DNA from: JANQPC01 sp039208375
GTDB taxonomy: Bacteria > Pseudomonadota > Alphaproteobacteria > Rhodobacterales > Rhodobacteraceae
Length of the DNA: 64,000 bases
Assembly: GCA_039208375.1 (NCBI GenBank)
Contig: JBCCRC010000005.1
Span: 7,788-71,787 of the forward strand
Direction: 5' to 3'
The notes below the pieces were generated by a model. That model worked only from the letters and a program-made list of their open reading frames with translations. It did no database searches and was not told where the DNA came from. Each line of letters begins with the position of its first letter. Within the stretch, counting starts at the first letter, position 1. A program made the position numbers and the translations under genes. Positions 24,054-33,296 of the stretch are shown here, piece by piece.

Positions 24054-24638
24054 TTAGGCGGCAACCGCCTCAAGTTCCCGCACAACCGCTCCATAGCTGC
24101 CGTTGGAGAGAAACTCTTCCTCCGCGGGCTTCGTGGCACGTCCAAGTGCCTCGTTGCGATAGGGAAAGCGACCGAAGCGGCGGATCACCTCGCGGTGCGC
24201 ACGCGCATGCAGCAAGTTGGTTTCACCGGATGCAGGCATCCGCGTCAGCATCAGCCGCACGCAGCGCTCTTGGTCAGCCAAGCACTCCGAATGCATCAGC
24301 GGTAAGTAGAAGAACTGCCGCGCCGGTTCATCAATCCGTGTGTCCCAGCCCTTCGAGATCGCCGATTTTGCAGCGGCGCGCGCTGCGGCATCTGTTGAGA
24401 AGGCCTCGCCAGACCCGCGGAACATATTCCGGGGAAACTGGTCTGTCAGAATGATGTAGGCCAGCGTGCCGCTGGGATAGGTAAGCCACAGCGACAATGC
24501 ACCGTCGTTTGCGTGGCCCCATGCGGCTTCAAACCGCTCGCGGATCTCACGATCGAGATCGTCATCTTGCTTGTACCAACCGGTTTGGCCCACCTTATCG
24601 AGCCAGAACGACAATACCTCTTCGGGTTTTACCATCAC
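24054..24638 (-). CDS. DUF924 family protein
   Basis: The 194-residue helical protein matches DUF924 with VLSFWL near the N-terminus, LILTDQFPRNMFRG-like ILTDQFPRNMFRGSG and YLPLMHSECLADQER. The family is widespread in proteobacteria and lacks a settled function, though its fold resembles TPR-like helical proteins. It converges with the radical SAM gene, 13 bases away. Two ATGs lie in tandem at 24638 and 24635. Confidence 0.9.
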   Translation of the reverse strand: MMVKPEEVLSFWLDKVGQTGWYKQDDDLDREIRERFEAAWGHANDGALSLWLTYPSGTLAYIILTDQFPRNMFRGSGEAFSTDAAARAAAKSAISKGWDTRIDEPARQFFYLPLMHSECLADQERCVRLMLTRMPASGETNLLHARAHREVIRRFGRFPYRNEALGRATKPAEEEFLSNGSYGAVVRELEAVAA

Positions 24639-24719
24639 TTTATGCCCTAATCTGCCTAGCCTTTCGGCCAGGCCAAATCGTTACAAGATTCTTATCCACA
24701 GGCAACTCTGCGCCGGTGA

Positions 24720-26000
24720 TTATGAGCGGTCCGTTGCCGGATCGGAAACACTTTCGAGATCGTCAACATTCTCCGCGTAGATCTCTTGCGCCGTCTCGAA
24801 GGCAACGGCCGTCGCCGTTGGCGCAAGCGGCGCATAGGTTGCTGTGTCATCGATCGTCACGGTGGCGGGCCGCCGGGTCATCCGCCATGCGGCATAAAGG
24901 CCTGTGGCGAGCATCAAAATTGAAATAAACAGCCAGAAGCCATTGGCGCCAATCGTGCCCATGATCCAACCCGTTATGATCGGCCCGGAAATGGCGCCAA
25001 GGCCATTAAGGAAGATCAGGCCGCCAGAGGCTGCGGCCATATCATCGCCATCCAGGAAATCATTCGTGTAGGCGATGAGCAGCGCATAAAGCGGATTCGA
25101 GAGACCACCTGTAAGAAAACTCACGCCGAGCAGAATTACGAAGATATCACCGAAGAACGTACCCACCGCCGCAATAGCGCCCCCGGCGAGCGACACGATC
25201 ATGATCAGCATCCGCCGATCCATCCTGTCGGACATCCAGCCAATCGGGTATTGCAGCAACAATCCACCGAGGTAGATCGCCGCGATAAAGGACGAAATCT
25301 GCGGAACCGTGAGCCCCGCCTCAGTCCCATAGACCGACGCCATTGCGAACTGGGCTGAGAAAACCCCGCCAAGCAAAAAAACCCCGACACAGCCCAGAGG
25401 CGACGTCTCATAGAGACGACGCAATGTCATCGCCTTCGTCGTCTCGAAGGCCGGTGTGGGCGAGATCGAAAGCAGAATCGGTGCAAAGGCCAGGGATACA
25501 AGCACAGAGGGCACGATAAACAGGATAAAGCCCGAGGGATCACCGATTGAGACGACACCCTGCGCCGCGATGATCCCCAACATCTGAACGATCAAGTAGA
25601 GCGATAGTGCCTTGCCGCGGTTCTGGTTGTCGACAGAGTTGTTCAGCCAGCTTTCGGCGGTGACGTAGACGCCGGAAAAGCAAAAGCCGATCAGCACGCG
25701 CAGCGCCGTCCACACCCACGGGTCGGTGATCGAGGGGAACAGGATCAGCGCCGCAGAAATCAGTGAACCGAGCGCGGCAAACACACGGACGTGGCCGACC
25801 CGGCGGATCAAATCTGGCGTCATGCGCGAGCCGCCGAGAAAGCCCAGGAAGTAAGCCGACATAACAATCGACATTTCGAAGGTCGAAAACCCTTCGATCC
25901 CGCCTCGGATACCCAGAAGCGTTCCCATCATGCCATTGCCAAGCATCAGGAGCGTCAGCCCCAAAAGCAGCGCCCAGGCAGAGCCCAAAACCACCAGCAT
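24720..26000 (-). CDS. MFS transporter (YcaD-like)
   Basis: The 426-residue protein has twelve predicted helices, the first near residues 3-23. It has the loop MTPDLIRRVGHVRVFAALGS and YPIGWMSDRMDRRMLIM in the cytoplasmic half-loops, as in the YcaD/CynX-like MFS group. A C-terminal cytoplasmic tail of about 45 residues is acidic. It is a secondary carrier of the inner membrane with unknown cargo. It stands alone between the DUF924 gene and queA. Confidence 0.88.
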   Translation of the reverse strand: MLVVLGSAWALLLGLTLLMLGNGMMGTLLGIRGGIEGFSTFEMSIVMSAYFLGFLGGSRMTPDLIRRVGHVRVFAALGSLISAALILFPSITDPWVWTALRVLIGFCFSGVYVTAESWLNNSVDNQNRGKALSLYLIVQMLGIIAAQGVVSIGDPSGFILFIVPSVLVSLAFAPILLSISPTPAFETTKAMTLRRLYETSPLGCVGVFLLGGVFSAQFAMASVYGTEAGLTVPQISSFIAAIYLGGLLLQYPIGWMSDRMDRRMLIMIVSLAGGAIAAVGTFFGDIFVILLGVSFLTGGLSNPLYALLIAYTNDFLDGDDMAAASGGLIFLNGLGAISGPIITGWIMGTIGANGFWLFISILMLATGLYAAWRMTRRPATVTIDDTATYAPLAPTATAVAFETAQEIYAENVDDLESVSDPATDRS

Positions 26001-26082
26001 CGCACGCCTCCTTCGTTAGGCGCCGCGGTACGCCTCACTCACAGGGCTGTCCTGCGCTTATGCGACACATTTTGCGTCGCCT

Positions 26083-27135
26083 TCAGGCCTCGGGAAATAG
26101 GATCGAACTGTCGCCATAGGAAAAGAAGCGATATTCGGCCGCGATAGCGTGGGCATAGATCTCCATCATCCTGTCGCGGCCCATAAGCGCAGAGACCAGC
26201 ATCATCAGCGTGGATTTCGGCAAATGAAAGTTTGTCATAAGTGCATCGGCCATCTGGAAGCGGAAGCCGGGCGTTATGAAGATATCGGTCTCTCCTACCC
26301 ATGGCGCTATCGTGCCGCCGCGCGCCGCACTTTCGATAAGCCTCAGGGCGGTGGTGCCTACAGGGATCACGCGGTGGCCGGCGGCTTTTGTGGCTGCGAT
26401 TTCTTCTGCGGCAGGGGCTGTGATTTCCCCCCACTCTGCATGCATCTTGTGATCGGCGATGTTGTCCACTTTCACCGGGAGGAAAGTACCTGCGCCCACG
26501 TGAAGGGTCACATACGTGATTTCCACGCCGCGTTCTGCCAGCGCTACCATCAGCGCATCGTCGAAATGCAGCGAGGCGGTTGGCGCCGCAACGGCCCCGG
26601 CGCGCTTGGCCCATATCGTCTGATAATCCTCCCGATCCTGGGCGTCCGCCTTTCGCTTGGCTTCGATGTAGGGGGGCAGCGGCATATGCCCCACCTCGGC
26701 AAGTGCGGCGTCGAAGTCATCGCCCCTCAGGTTAAAGGCAAGGGTTGCGGTACCGTCTGCGCGAGCTTCAACTTCCGCGGCCAACTGATTAGAAAAATGA
26801 ATTTCCTCGCCATCACGCACTTTCTTCAGGGGGCGTAGAAGCGTACGCCAGCGGCCTTCTGGAAGCGGCTCAAGAAGTGTGGCCACAATCCGCGCCTCGG
26901 TGACTGCCCCTGTCCCAAGGCGGCGGCGCGTGCCCGACAGGCGCGCAGGGATCACGCGGGTATCGTTCAGCACAAGCCTGTCACCGGGGTTCAGTATCTG
27001 GGGCAAATCGAAAACGCGTTGATCGGCGATTTGGCTGCCGCGGGCGACGAGAAGCCTGGCGGACGAACGCGGCTTTGCGGGGCGCGTGGCGATCAGCCGT
27101 TCAGGCAGATCAAAATCGAAGTCCGACAGCTTCAT
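26083..27135 (-). CDS. queA: tRNA preQ1(34) S-adenosylmethionine ribosyltransferase-isomerase
   Basis: The 350-residue enzyme has the QueA start FDLPERLIATRPAKPR, PGDRLVLNDTRVIPARL, YVTLHVGAGTFLPVK and the end NFHLPKSTLMMLVSA. It transfers and isomerises the ribosyl part of SAM onto preQ1 in tRNA, forming epoxyqueuosine. Its start overlaps the stop of the AsmA-like gene by 4 bases (ATGA), so the two are coupled although functionally unrelated. Length and motifs are normal. Confidence 0.96.
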   Translation of the reverse strand: MKLSDFDFDLPERLIATRPAKPRSSARLLVARGSQIADQRVFDLPQILNPGDRLVLNDTRVIPARLSGTRRRLGTGAVTEARIVATLLEPLPEGRWRTLLRPLKKVRDGEEIHFSNQLAAEVEARADGTATLAFNLRGDDFDAALAEVGHMPLPPYIEAKRKADAQDREDYQTIWAKRAGAVAAPTASLHFDDALMVALAERGVEITYVTLHVGAGTFLPVKVDNIADHKMHAEWGEITAPAAEEIAATKAAGHRVIPVGTTALRLIESAARGGTIAPWVGETDIFITPGFRFQMADALMTNFHLPKSTLMMLVSALMGRDRMMEIYAHAIAAEYRFFSYGDSSILFPEA

Positions 27136-30100
27136 GGCTGTTCGCGCCGCTCCTCCTGCCGCGGCAATTGGCGCGCGGCGGCCCCGTCTGGATCCCCGAC
27201 GCGAAAGATTTCGCGCAGCATCCCAGGGGCCAGGATCGAGAGCGGATTCACTGTTAGGCGGGGGTCCTGCGCATCGCCTGACAGCTGGAACGTAAACCCA
27301 AAGAGCCCCTCGCCCCGCCGCGTGAATACCTGCCCGATCGCATTCAGGATGTAGATTGGCGAGATCACACCTCGCATGTTCAGTTCTTCGCGCGCGACGT
27401 CATATGTACCGTCCAGGGAGAGGCCGAGAGAGGCGCCCACGGCAGATCCTTGCGTGAGCGTCAGGGCCTCGGGCGTAAGCCGGAAACGAGCATTCACCGT
27501 ATCGAACAATATCCCCGGGCCCTGCAGCTGATCGATAATGCCCACAATGCTTACGGCATCGAGAAGCTCGGCAATCACCGGCTGGTCGCCCAGAACTGTT
27601 GTGTTTATCAAAAGCTCGCCGTTGTAGCCTTCGCCCTCGGCATTGGGCACCAGAACAAGATCGAAGCTTCCGCCCTCAAACGAACGAAACACCCCGGCAT
27701 CGCGTAGAATCGCCCCGGCATCGGGCCCGGTGGCGCGGATCACTGTGCCGTCGGCACGGGCGACGAGCGTGCCGTTCAGTGCAGCTCCGCCGTTTACTTG
27801 CGCCGCGAAGCTGCCGTTCAAGCCGCGCCCTGCGGTTAAGGTGCCGGAAAACGGCGCAAGGCTTATCCGGTCAGACAGGACAAGCGCATCGAGCGCCAAT
27901 TCAAGAGGCACGCCAGCCTCACCCCCGCCGCGGCCGTCGCCCCGTGGCACCGCGCGCAGATCGATGCGCCCGCCGGGAATGTCGATCACAGGCGGCTGAC
28001 CGGGGCCCCGCGCCTCTACAAAGATCGGAGCATCAAGCCAGCCCCCGACCGCAACGCGGGAAAACTCTGCCCGCTCCAATCGCCCGTCATCGCCGAGTGA
28101 AACGGTGCCCTCTGCAGAAAGCCCGGCCGCCTCTAGTCTCAACGCCTCAATCGCAGGCTCCGGGCCAAGCTGGCCGGAGATCTCGAACGTTCCCGGGGTT
28201 TCGGCCGGTTTACTCCAGCCAAGCGCTGGAAGCACAAGCGTAATCCCAACAAGATCCGATGTGAGGCGAAAGCGCGGTGGGCCCGCACGCGGCAGTTCTA
28301 GCGTCACATCGCCAACGCCACTTCCTGAAACAGCCCCCGGCGGCGCAGCAATTCCAAATGTCTCGAGGAAAGCCGCATTAAGCGCCACTGCGCCAGACAC
28401 CTCGCTTTCACCTGTTGCGACGGCATCAAGCGGCTGCTCCCAGCGCAGATCGACGGGAAGACCATCCAGCGCAATTGCACCGGCGAGGGCAATGCGCTGG
28501 CGGTTTACCGTAAGCGCTAGCTCGCGCGCTGTGATTAGCCGGTCCGGCGCAATTTCGGTGGAAACGACATCCCGGAGTGTGCCGTTCACCTCAAAGACCA
28601 CATCCTCCACCGCGACATCGCGCAAAAGGTCCACGCCGATCCGCGCCGTCGCAAGTGCCGTTCCCTCGGCAATATCCGCGCTCCGCCCGGATTTCTGCAA
28701 CAGCGCGAGAGGCTCGTTATCAAGCACGCTCAGAATGTCGCCGATGGGGCCCGCCACGCGTAGGCCGATTTCGGCGCGCGGGGTGTCGGCGTCAACCCGC
28801 GCGATCCGGATTGCCGAGCCCGAGAGATCGATCTCTGTGCCCGAGGCGGCCACGAGGTGGCCGCTTGCGAGGCGCATCGCATAGCGCCCTCCGATGAGCG
28901 CCGCGCTACCGCGGCCCGCGGTGATGGGCGGCATTTCCGGCAGATAACGAGCCACCGCCCCCTCAAAGTCATACGTGACGCCCACAACGGGCGCGCCCGC
29001 CGGCGCCAAGCGTACGGACGCGTTCACGTTTTCAAGCCGACCGGCAGACACGTTCTGCTCCAGCCACCGGCGTGTACCGGGCACGGCCTCGACCGGCCAG
29101 AGTGAGAGAAGCTGTTCGGTCGTCATTTCGGGCGCGGAGGCGTCCACTTCGATGCGCCACCCCGCCTCGTCCGCCGCGACACTTCCAGTGGCCGCAAGCC
29201 GCTTGCCGCCGGCTTCAAGCATGATCTGCCCCACATCCACCGAAAACGGCTGGAGCCGCATACGGAAATCCGCTGCGCCGCGGTCAAACCTAAGCGTTTC
29301 AGCAAAGACGCCCTCAGGGCTCGCACTTATCTCGCTGAACTGCAGCTGCGTCAGCAGTGTGTCCGGCCAGCCCCGTTCCAGATCCTGCAAATAAGCCTGC
29401 CCCGTGCCCACAAGCCTTAGCGCATCGCTTTCCATCCGCAGTTCGGAGAAGGTGATCTTTTGGCTGGCTGCATCATAGTCAAAATACGCCCGCCCCTCGT
29501 TGAACGGCAGCGGGCGCACGTTGGGCGTGGGCTGCAGGGCGCCCTTGCCGAGCTCGAGCGAAGCCGCGAGCCCCTGCAGCGTACCATCCGCGCCAAGCGT
29601 GGTACGCATGGATCCAGAGACCTGCGCATCGAGGACACCAAGATAAGCGAGCGCGGGGGTTTGAAGCGCGATATCGCTCGCCGCAGCGTTCTCGATGCGC
29701 ACTCCGATCGAGGCCTCGGATGTTTCCTTTTGCGAGGTGAAGGAAAGCTGCACCTCCGCCAGATCTTCGGTTCCGTTGAACACCTCTGAAAGCACCGTGA
29801 TCGCAATCGTGTCAGGCTCGTTGGAAAGTCGCATCGTGCCACCGGTGGCTTGCCAAACCCGGCTTGAGCGCGCGTCTTCCAGCGTGATTGTAAGATCCTC
29901 GGCTTCGATTGCGCCGATAGCGGAAAGCGGCGCCTCCGCAAACGCCGCTTCTATCCCGTCAAGCACGCCTGAAAGAGCGGCCTCCGGCGGGGCAACATTA
30001 TCCCCGAAACTGATGGTGAACGCACCGTTTGCGGCGCGGCGCACGGTTATCTGCGCCCCGGAGACCCGCAGTTCCTCAGGCAGCACGCGGCCCCGGATTA

Positions 30101-30440
30101 GCGCACCAGGCCGGAGCCGTGCGCTCACTTCGTTCAGCTGGGCGATCCTCGCGCCGCGGGCATCGCTGAGGCCCACGTTGCGCAGCTTCACACGCGGCAC
30201 GCCCTCAGTATCTACCTCGAAGACAACCCCGTCTAACGTGGCACCGCCCTCGCCGAGCGCATCGCTCAATCGCGCCTCGACTCGATCTGCCGCCCAAACC
30301 GGGAGCGCCCACTCCCGCCCGGTAAGCAGAACGGTCGCCAAGGCCACGATACCAAACAAGATCGCAGGAACAGCTAGAACCCAAAGCCCTAAGCGTCCGC
30401 TCGACGGGCGCCAGTCTGCATCGTCCGGCGTGGTGTTCAT
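27132..30440 (-). CDS. Large AsmA-like/DUF3971 (YhdP-type) envelope protein
   Basis: The 1,102-residue protein has one N-terminal transmembrane helix (about residues 18-40) and a very long extracytoplasmic part of repeating beta-strand segments, typical of AsmA/YhdP proteins. The C-terminal part contains GELLINTTVLGDQPVIAEL and LTVNPLSILAPGMLREIF, the family's end motifs. These proteins span the periplasm as lipid-transfer or outer-membrane-homeostasis bridges, by family knowledge. The start at 30440 is followed by an N-terminal MNTTPDDADWRPS. It lies divergent from the peroxiredoxin gene and couples to queA. Confidence 0.85.
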   Translation of the reverse strand: MNTTPDDADWRPSSGRLGLWVLAVPAILFGIVALATVLLTGREWALPVWAADRVEARLSDALGEGGATLDGVVFEVDTEGVPRVKLRNVGLSDARGARIAQLNEVSARLRPGALIRGRVLPEELRVSGAQITVRRAANGAFTISFGDNVAPPEAALSGVLDGIEAAFAEAPLSAIGAIEAEDLTITLEDARSSRVWQATGGTMRLSNEPDTIAITVLSEVFNGTEDLAEVQLSFTSQKETSEASIGVRIENAAASDIALQTPALAYLGVLDAQVSGSMRTTLGADGTLQGLAASLELGKGALQPTPNVRPLPFNEGRAYFDYDAASQKITFSELRMESDALRLVGTGQAYLQDLERGWPDTLLTQLQFSEISASPEGVFAETLRFDRGAADFRMRLQPFSVDVGQIMLEAGGKRLAATGSVAADEAGWRIEVDASAPEMTTEQLLSLWPVEAVPGTRRWLEQNVSAGRLENVNASVRLAPAGAPVVGVTYDFEGAVARYLPEMPPITAGRGSAALIGGRYAMRLASGHLVAASGTEIDLSGSAIRIARVDADTPRAEIGLRVAGPIGDILSVLDNEPLALLQKSGRSADIAEGTALATARIGVDLLRDVAVEDVVFEVNGTLRDVVSTEIAPDRLITARELALTVNRQRIALAGAIALDGLPVDLRWEQPLDAVATGESEVSGAVALNAAFLETFGIAAPPGAVSGSGVGDVTLELPRAGPPRFRLTSDLVGITLVLPALGWSKPAETPGTFEISGQLGPEPAIEALRLEAAGLSAEGTVSLGDDGRLERAEFSRVAVGGWLDAPIFVEARGPGQPPVIDIPGGRIDLRAVPRGDGRGGGEAGVPLELALDALVLSDRISLAPFSGTLTAGRGLNGSFAAQVNGGAALNGTLVARADGTVIRATGPDAGAILRDAGVFRSFEGGSFDLVLVPNAEGEGYNGELLINTTVLGDQPVIAELLDAVSIVGIIDQLQGPGILFDTVNARFRLTPEALTLTQGSAVGASLGLSLDGTYDVAREELNMRGVISPIYILNAIGQVFTRRGEGLFGFTFQLSGDAQDPRLTVNPLSILAPGMLREIFRVGDPDGAAARQLPRQEERREQP

Positions 30441-30530
30441 GGTTGCCCGCCTGCCATTAACCTCAGCTTTATCTTCGCGCGAACCGGCCTAAAACGAAAC
30501 CCGAAAGCAACTCCACCCGAAGAGGTTCCC

Positions 30531-30992
30531 ATGATCGAAGTCGGCCAACCCGCACCGGATTTCACTTTGCCCCGCGATGGCGGAGACAGCGTGACACTCT
30601 CCGATCTGAAGGGCAAAACCGTCGTGCTCTACTTCTACCCGAAAGACGACACTTCCGGTTGCACGAAAGAGGCGATCGCGTTCACCGAGGAGGCCGCGGC
30701 CTTCGATGCCGCTGGTGCCGTGGTTTATGGCGTGTCGAAAGATACCGTAGCCAAGCATGAAAAGTTTCGCGACAAGCATTCACTCGGCGTGCCGCTTCTA
30801 TCGGATGCCGAAAGCGATGTGTGCGAAAGTTATGGCACTTGGGTTGAAAAAAGCATGTACGGCAAGAAGTACATGGGGATTGAACGCGCGACCTTCCTGA
30901 TTGATGGCGATAGCATCGTGCGCGAGGTTTGGCGCAAGGTGAAGGTGCCCGGCCACGCCGAAGCGGTGTTGGCCGCGGTGAAAGCGCTGTGA
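30531..30992 (+). CDS. bcp: Thioredoxin-dependent peroxiredoxin (Bcp/PrxQ type)
   Basis: The 153-residue peroxiredoxin has YFYPKDDTSGCTKEA with peroxidatic Cys44. The E. coli Bcp resolving cysteine five residues on is absent, and the alternative position in KHEKFRDKH is Arg. The only other cysteine is Cys98 (SDVCESYG). It may therefore act as a 1-Cys enzyme or use Cys98 or a partner thiol. It reduces hydroperoxides in the cytoplasm. An AAGAGG ribosome-binding site precedes 30531. Its stop overlaps the GTG start of the DUF455 gene. Confidence 0.93.
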   Translation: MIEVGQPAPDFTLPRDGGDSVTLSDLKGKTVVLYFYPKDDTSGCTKEAIAFTEEAAAFDAAGAVVYGVSKDTVAKHEKFRDKHSLGVPLLSDAESDVCESYGTWVEKSMYGKKYMGIERATFLIDGDSIVREVWRKVKVPGHAEAVLAAVKAL

Positions 30993-31801
30993 ACCCGTTG
31001 GCCCAAATGGCGGTGGAAGTGCTTACCACCGCCGACGGGCGCGACAAAACCAAGCTGTCACGCGCCCATGCCGAGGCGTGGTTTAACGCGCGCGCCGGCG
31101 GGGCCATGCCCGAGGTTGGGCAGGCCACGCCGCCACCTCACCCCGCTCGGCCCGATGCGCCTGAACTGTTGTCGCCCCGCGACGTGCCAAAACGCAAACC
31201 GGGCAGCCCGGCGGGGCGCCAGGCACTACTACATGCGGTGGCGCATATCGAATTGAACGCCGTGGATCTGCATTGGGATATCATCGCACGGTTCGCCCAT
31301 GTGCCAATGCCGCCCGGCTTTTACGATGACTGGGTGAAGGCGGCCGATGAGGAATCAAAGCATTTCAACCTCATGTGCGACTGCCTTGAAGCAGAAGGCA
31401 GCTTTTACGGTGCCCTGCCCGCCCATGCCGGCATGTGGCGCGCGGCCGAGGATACGGCGGACGATTTGATGGGCCGGCTCGCCATTGTGCCGATGGTGCT
31501 TGAGGCGCGTGGGCTTGATGTGACCCCGGGCATGATCGCAATCTTCGAAAAGGCGGGGGCCGATCAGGCTGTGGCAGCCCTCAAGACAATCTATGCCGAA
31601 GAAGTTGGCCACGTCGCCTATGGCTCAAAGTGGTTTCATTTCCTGTGCGGGCGCGAGAACGTTGATCCGCGCGATGTTTTCCACAGCCTCGTGCGGCGGT
31701 ATTTCAAGGGAGGGTTGAAACCGCCCTTCAATGAGGAGAAACGGGCTGAGGCCGGCATACCCCCGGATTTCTATTGGCCGCTCACGGACATAGCCGATTG
31801 A
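30989..31801 (+). CDS. DUF455 ferritin-like domain protein
   Basis: The 270-residue protein matches DUF455, a ferritin-like family. The carboxylate/His helices appear as HAVAHIELNAVDLHWD, ADEESKHFNLMCDCLE, LEARGLDVTPGMI and YAEEVGHVAYGSKWF, which could bind a di-metal centre. A GTG at 30989 overlaps the bcp stop; the longer frame to 30929 would lie in bcp. Coupling to a peroxiredoxin suggests a role in oxidative or metal stress, but the family has no settled reaction. A small hairpin follows the stop. Confidence 0.87.
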   Translation: MNPLAQMAVEVLTTADGRDKTKLSRAHAEAWFNARAGGAMPEVGQATPPPHPARPDAPELLSPRDVPKRKPGSPAGRQALLHAVAHIELNAVDLHWDIIARFAHVPMPPGFYDDWVKAADEESKHFNLMCDCLEAEGSFYGALPAHAGMWRAAEDTADDLMGRLAIVPMVLEARGLDVTPGMIAIFEKAGADQAVAALKTIYAEEVGHVAYGSKWFHFLCGRENVDPRDVFHSLVRRYFKGGLKPPFNEEKRAEAGIPPDFYWPLTDIAD

Positions 31802-31819
31802 TCGGCAAGTTTTTGCCGA
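31802..31819 (+). terminator. Possible weak hairpin after DUF455 gene
   Basis: TCGGCAA and TTGCCGA (7 bp) flank a GTTT loop immediately after the stop codon. No T tract follows, so it is not a classical intrinsic terminator and may only stabilise the 3' end. Confidence 0.35.
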
Positions 31820-31958
31820 CCGCCACACCTTCGCCACAACCTTTAAAGAGGACTTGCCGTATCGCTTGCCCGGCGAGTTTTCCACAGCTATTCACGTGGT
31901 TAACAAACCCGGCTCGGGCAGGCCGGAAAGATAACGATCGAGCCAATGGGACACCGGT

Positions 31959-33296
31959 TTGAGACATAAACTGACGCACTACCTGCGCACGCACATCGAG
32001 CGTATCTTCCCCGAACAACGCGTTTTCTTGCGCTCTGACACCGACACGCGGTTCATACGCCTAACCCCCACTACTCAGGCCATCGCCGTCGGCGGCAGCG
32101 CCATGGTCTTGGGATGGACCATCTTGGCCTCGGCGATCCTTCTGATGTCGGGCCTCGGCGCTGGCAATCTGCGCGACCAGGCGCAACGTGAGCAGATGCT
32201 CTACCAGGATCGACTGAATGCGCTTTCGGTCGAGCGCGATGCGCGCGCCGCTGATGCAAGTGCAGCGCACGATCGTTTCACCCTCGCCCTGGCAGAGATT
32301 TCGGAGATGCAGACGCGGCTCTTGTCCTCCGAGGAGCGTCGTAAGGAGCTTGAAACGGGGATCGCCACCTTGCGGGCCACCCTGCGCACGGCGATGGCCG
32401 AGCGCGACCAGCAGGCTGCGGAAACAGAACGCCTCACTGCGGCGCTCGCGGAGACGACCGATGCCGCCATGCCGGAAACTCGGCGTCTGGCTGAGCTTGA
32501 AGCAACAGTGGATTTCCTCAACACAGCCCTCACAGGTACGGCGGAAGACCGCGACGATATCGTTACCAACACCGCTGAGGCGCAACAGCTTTTGGCCGAT
32601 ATGGAGTTCGAGCGTGAACTGGTCGAAGAGCGGAACGATCGCATTTTCCGGCAGCTTGAAGAAGCGGTCAGCATGAGCCTCGCTCCGCTTGACGAAATGT
32701 TCCAGTCCGCCGGCCTGCCTGCCGACCAGATCATCGAAACTGTGCGGCGTGGCTATTCTGGCCAAGGCGGGCCGCTTACCCCGCTAGCCGTGCCGGAAGG
32801 GGATCCCGCCGCACCGGAGACACTGCGCGCCAACCAGATCCTTGAACGCCTAGATGAGCTGAACCTATACCGCATCGCCGTACAGAAAGCGCCGTTCGCT
32901 GAACCCGTGAAAGGCACCTTCCGCTTCACAAGCGGCTTTGGTCCGCGGCGCGACCCTTTCAATGGCAGCCGGCGCCAGCATAATGGTGTTGATTTCGCCG
33001 CCGCCCACGGCGCACCGATCTACGCCACCGCCGACGGCGTGGTCACAAAAGCCGGTTGGGCCAGTGGCTATGGCCGCATCATCAAGATCCGCCACGACTT
33101 TGGGATAGAGACCTACTACGCACACCTGGCAAGATTCCGGGTGGATGTGGGTGATCGAGTCTCGCGCGGTGACCGGATCGGTGATATGGGAAATTCCGGC
33201 CGATCTACCGGAACGCACCTACACTACGAGGTGCGGGTTGGCGGAACACCCATGAACCCGATGAAATACATCAAGGCAGCCAGAGATGTTTTCTAA
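31959..33296 (+). CDS. M23-family (LytM) metallopeptidase with coiled coil
   Basis: The 445-residue protein has a single transmembrane helix near residues 45-70 and a long periplasmic coiled coil from about 75 to 260. The C-terminal M23 domain has Zn ligands HNGVDFA (HxxxD) and THLHYEV (HxH), so it looks catalytically intact. It should cut peptidoglycan crosslinks or stems. The start is a TTG at 31959; no ATG gives the charged N-terminus MRHKLTHYLR. It overlaps the bactofilin gene by 11 bases, the usual pairing of a shape hydrolase and its scaffold. Confidence 0.9.
   Translation: MRHKLTHYLRTHIERIFPEQRVFLRSDTDTRFIRLTPTTQAIAVGGSAMVLGWTILASAILLMSGLGAGNLRDQAQREQMLYQDRLNALSVERDARAADASAAHDRFTLALAEISEMQTRLLSSEERRKELETGIATLRATLRTAMAERDQQAAETERLTAALAETTDAAMPETRRLAELEATVDFLNTALTGTAEDRDDIVTNTAEAQQLLADMEFERELVEERNDRIFRQLEEAVSMSLAPLDEMFQSAGLPADQIIETVRRGYSGQGGPLTPLAVPEGDPAAPETLRANQILERLDELNLYRIAVQKAPFAEPVKGTFRFTSGFGPRRDPFNGSRRQHNGVDFAAAHGAPIYATADGVVTKAGWASGYGRIIKIRHDFGIETYYAHLARFRVDVGDRVSRGDRIGDMGNSGRSTGTHLHYEVRVGGTPMNPMKYIKAARDVF

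Noticed and set aside
24692..24700. Exact TTATCCACA DnaA-box sequence between the DUF924 and MFS genes
   Set aside because: It is a single 9-mer with no second box, AT-rich region or dnaA/parAB genes nearby, so there is no case for an origin.
31884..31892. TTTTCCACA, one mismatch from a DnaA box, upstream of the M23 gene
   Set aside because: A single degenerate match is expected by chance; no cluster of boxes.
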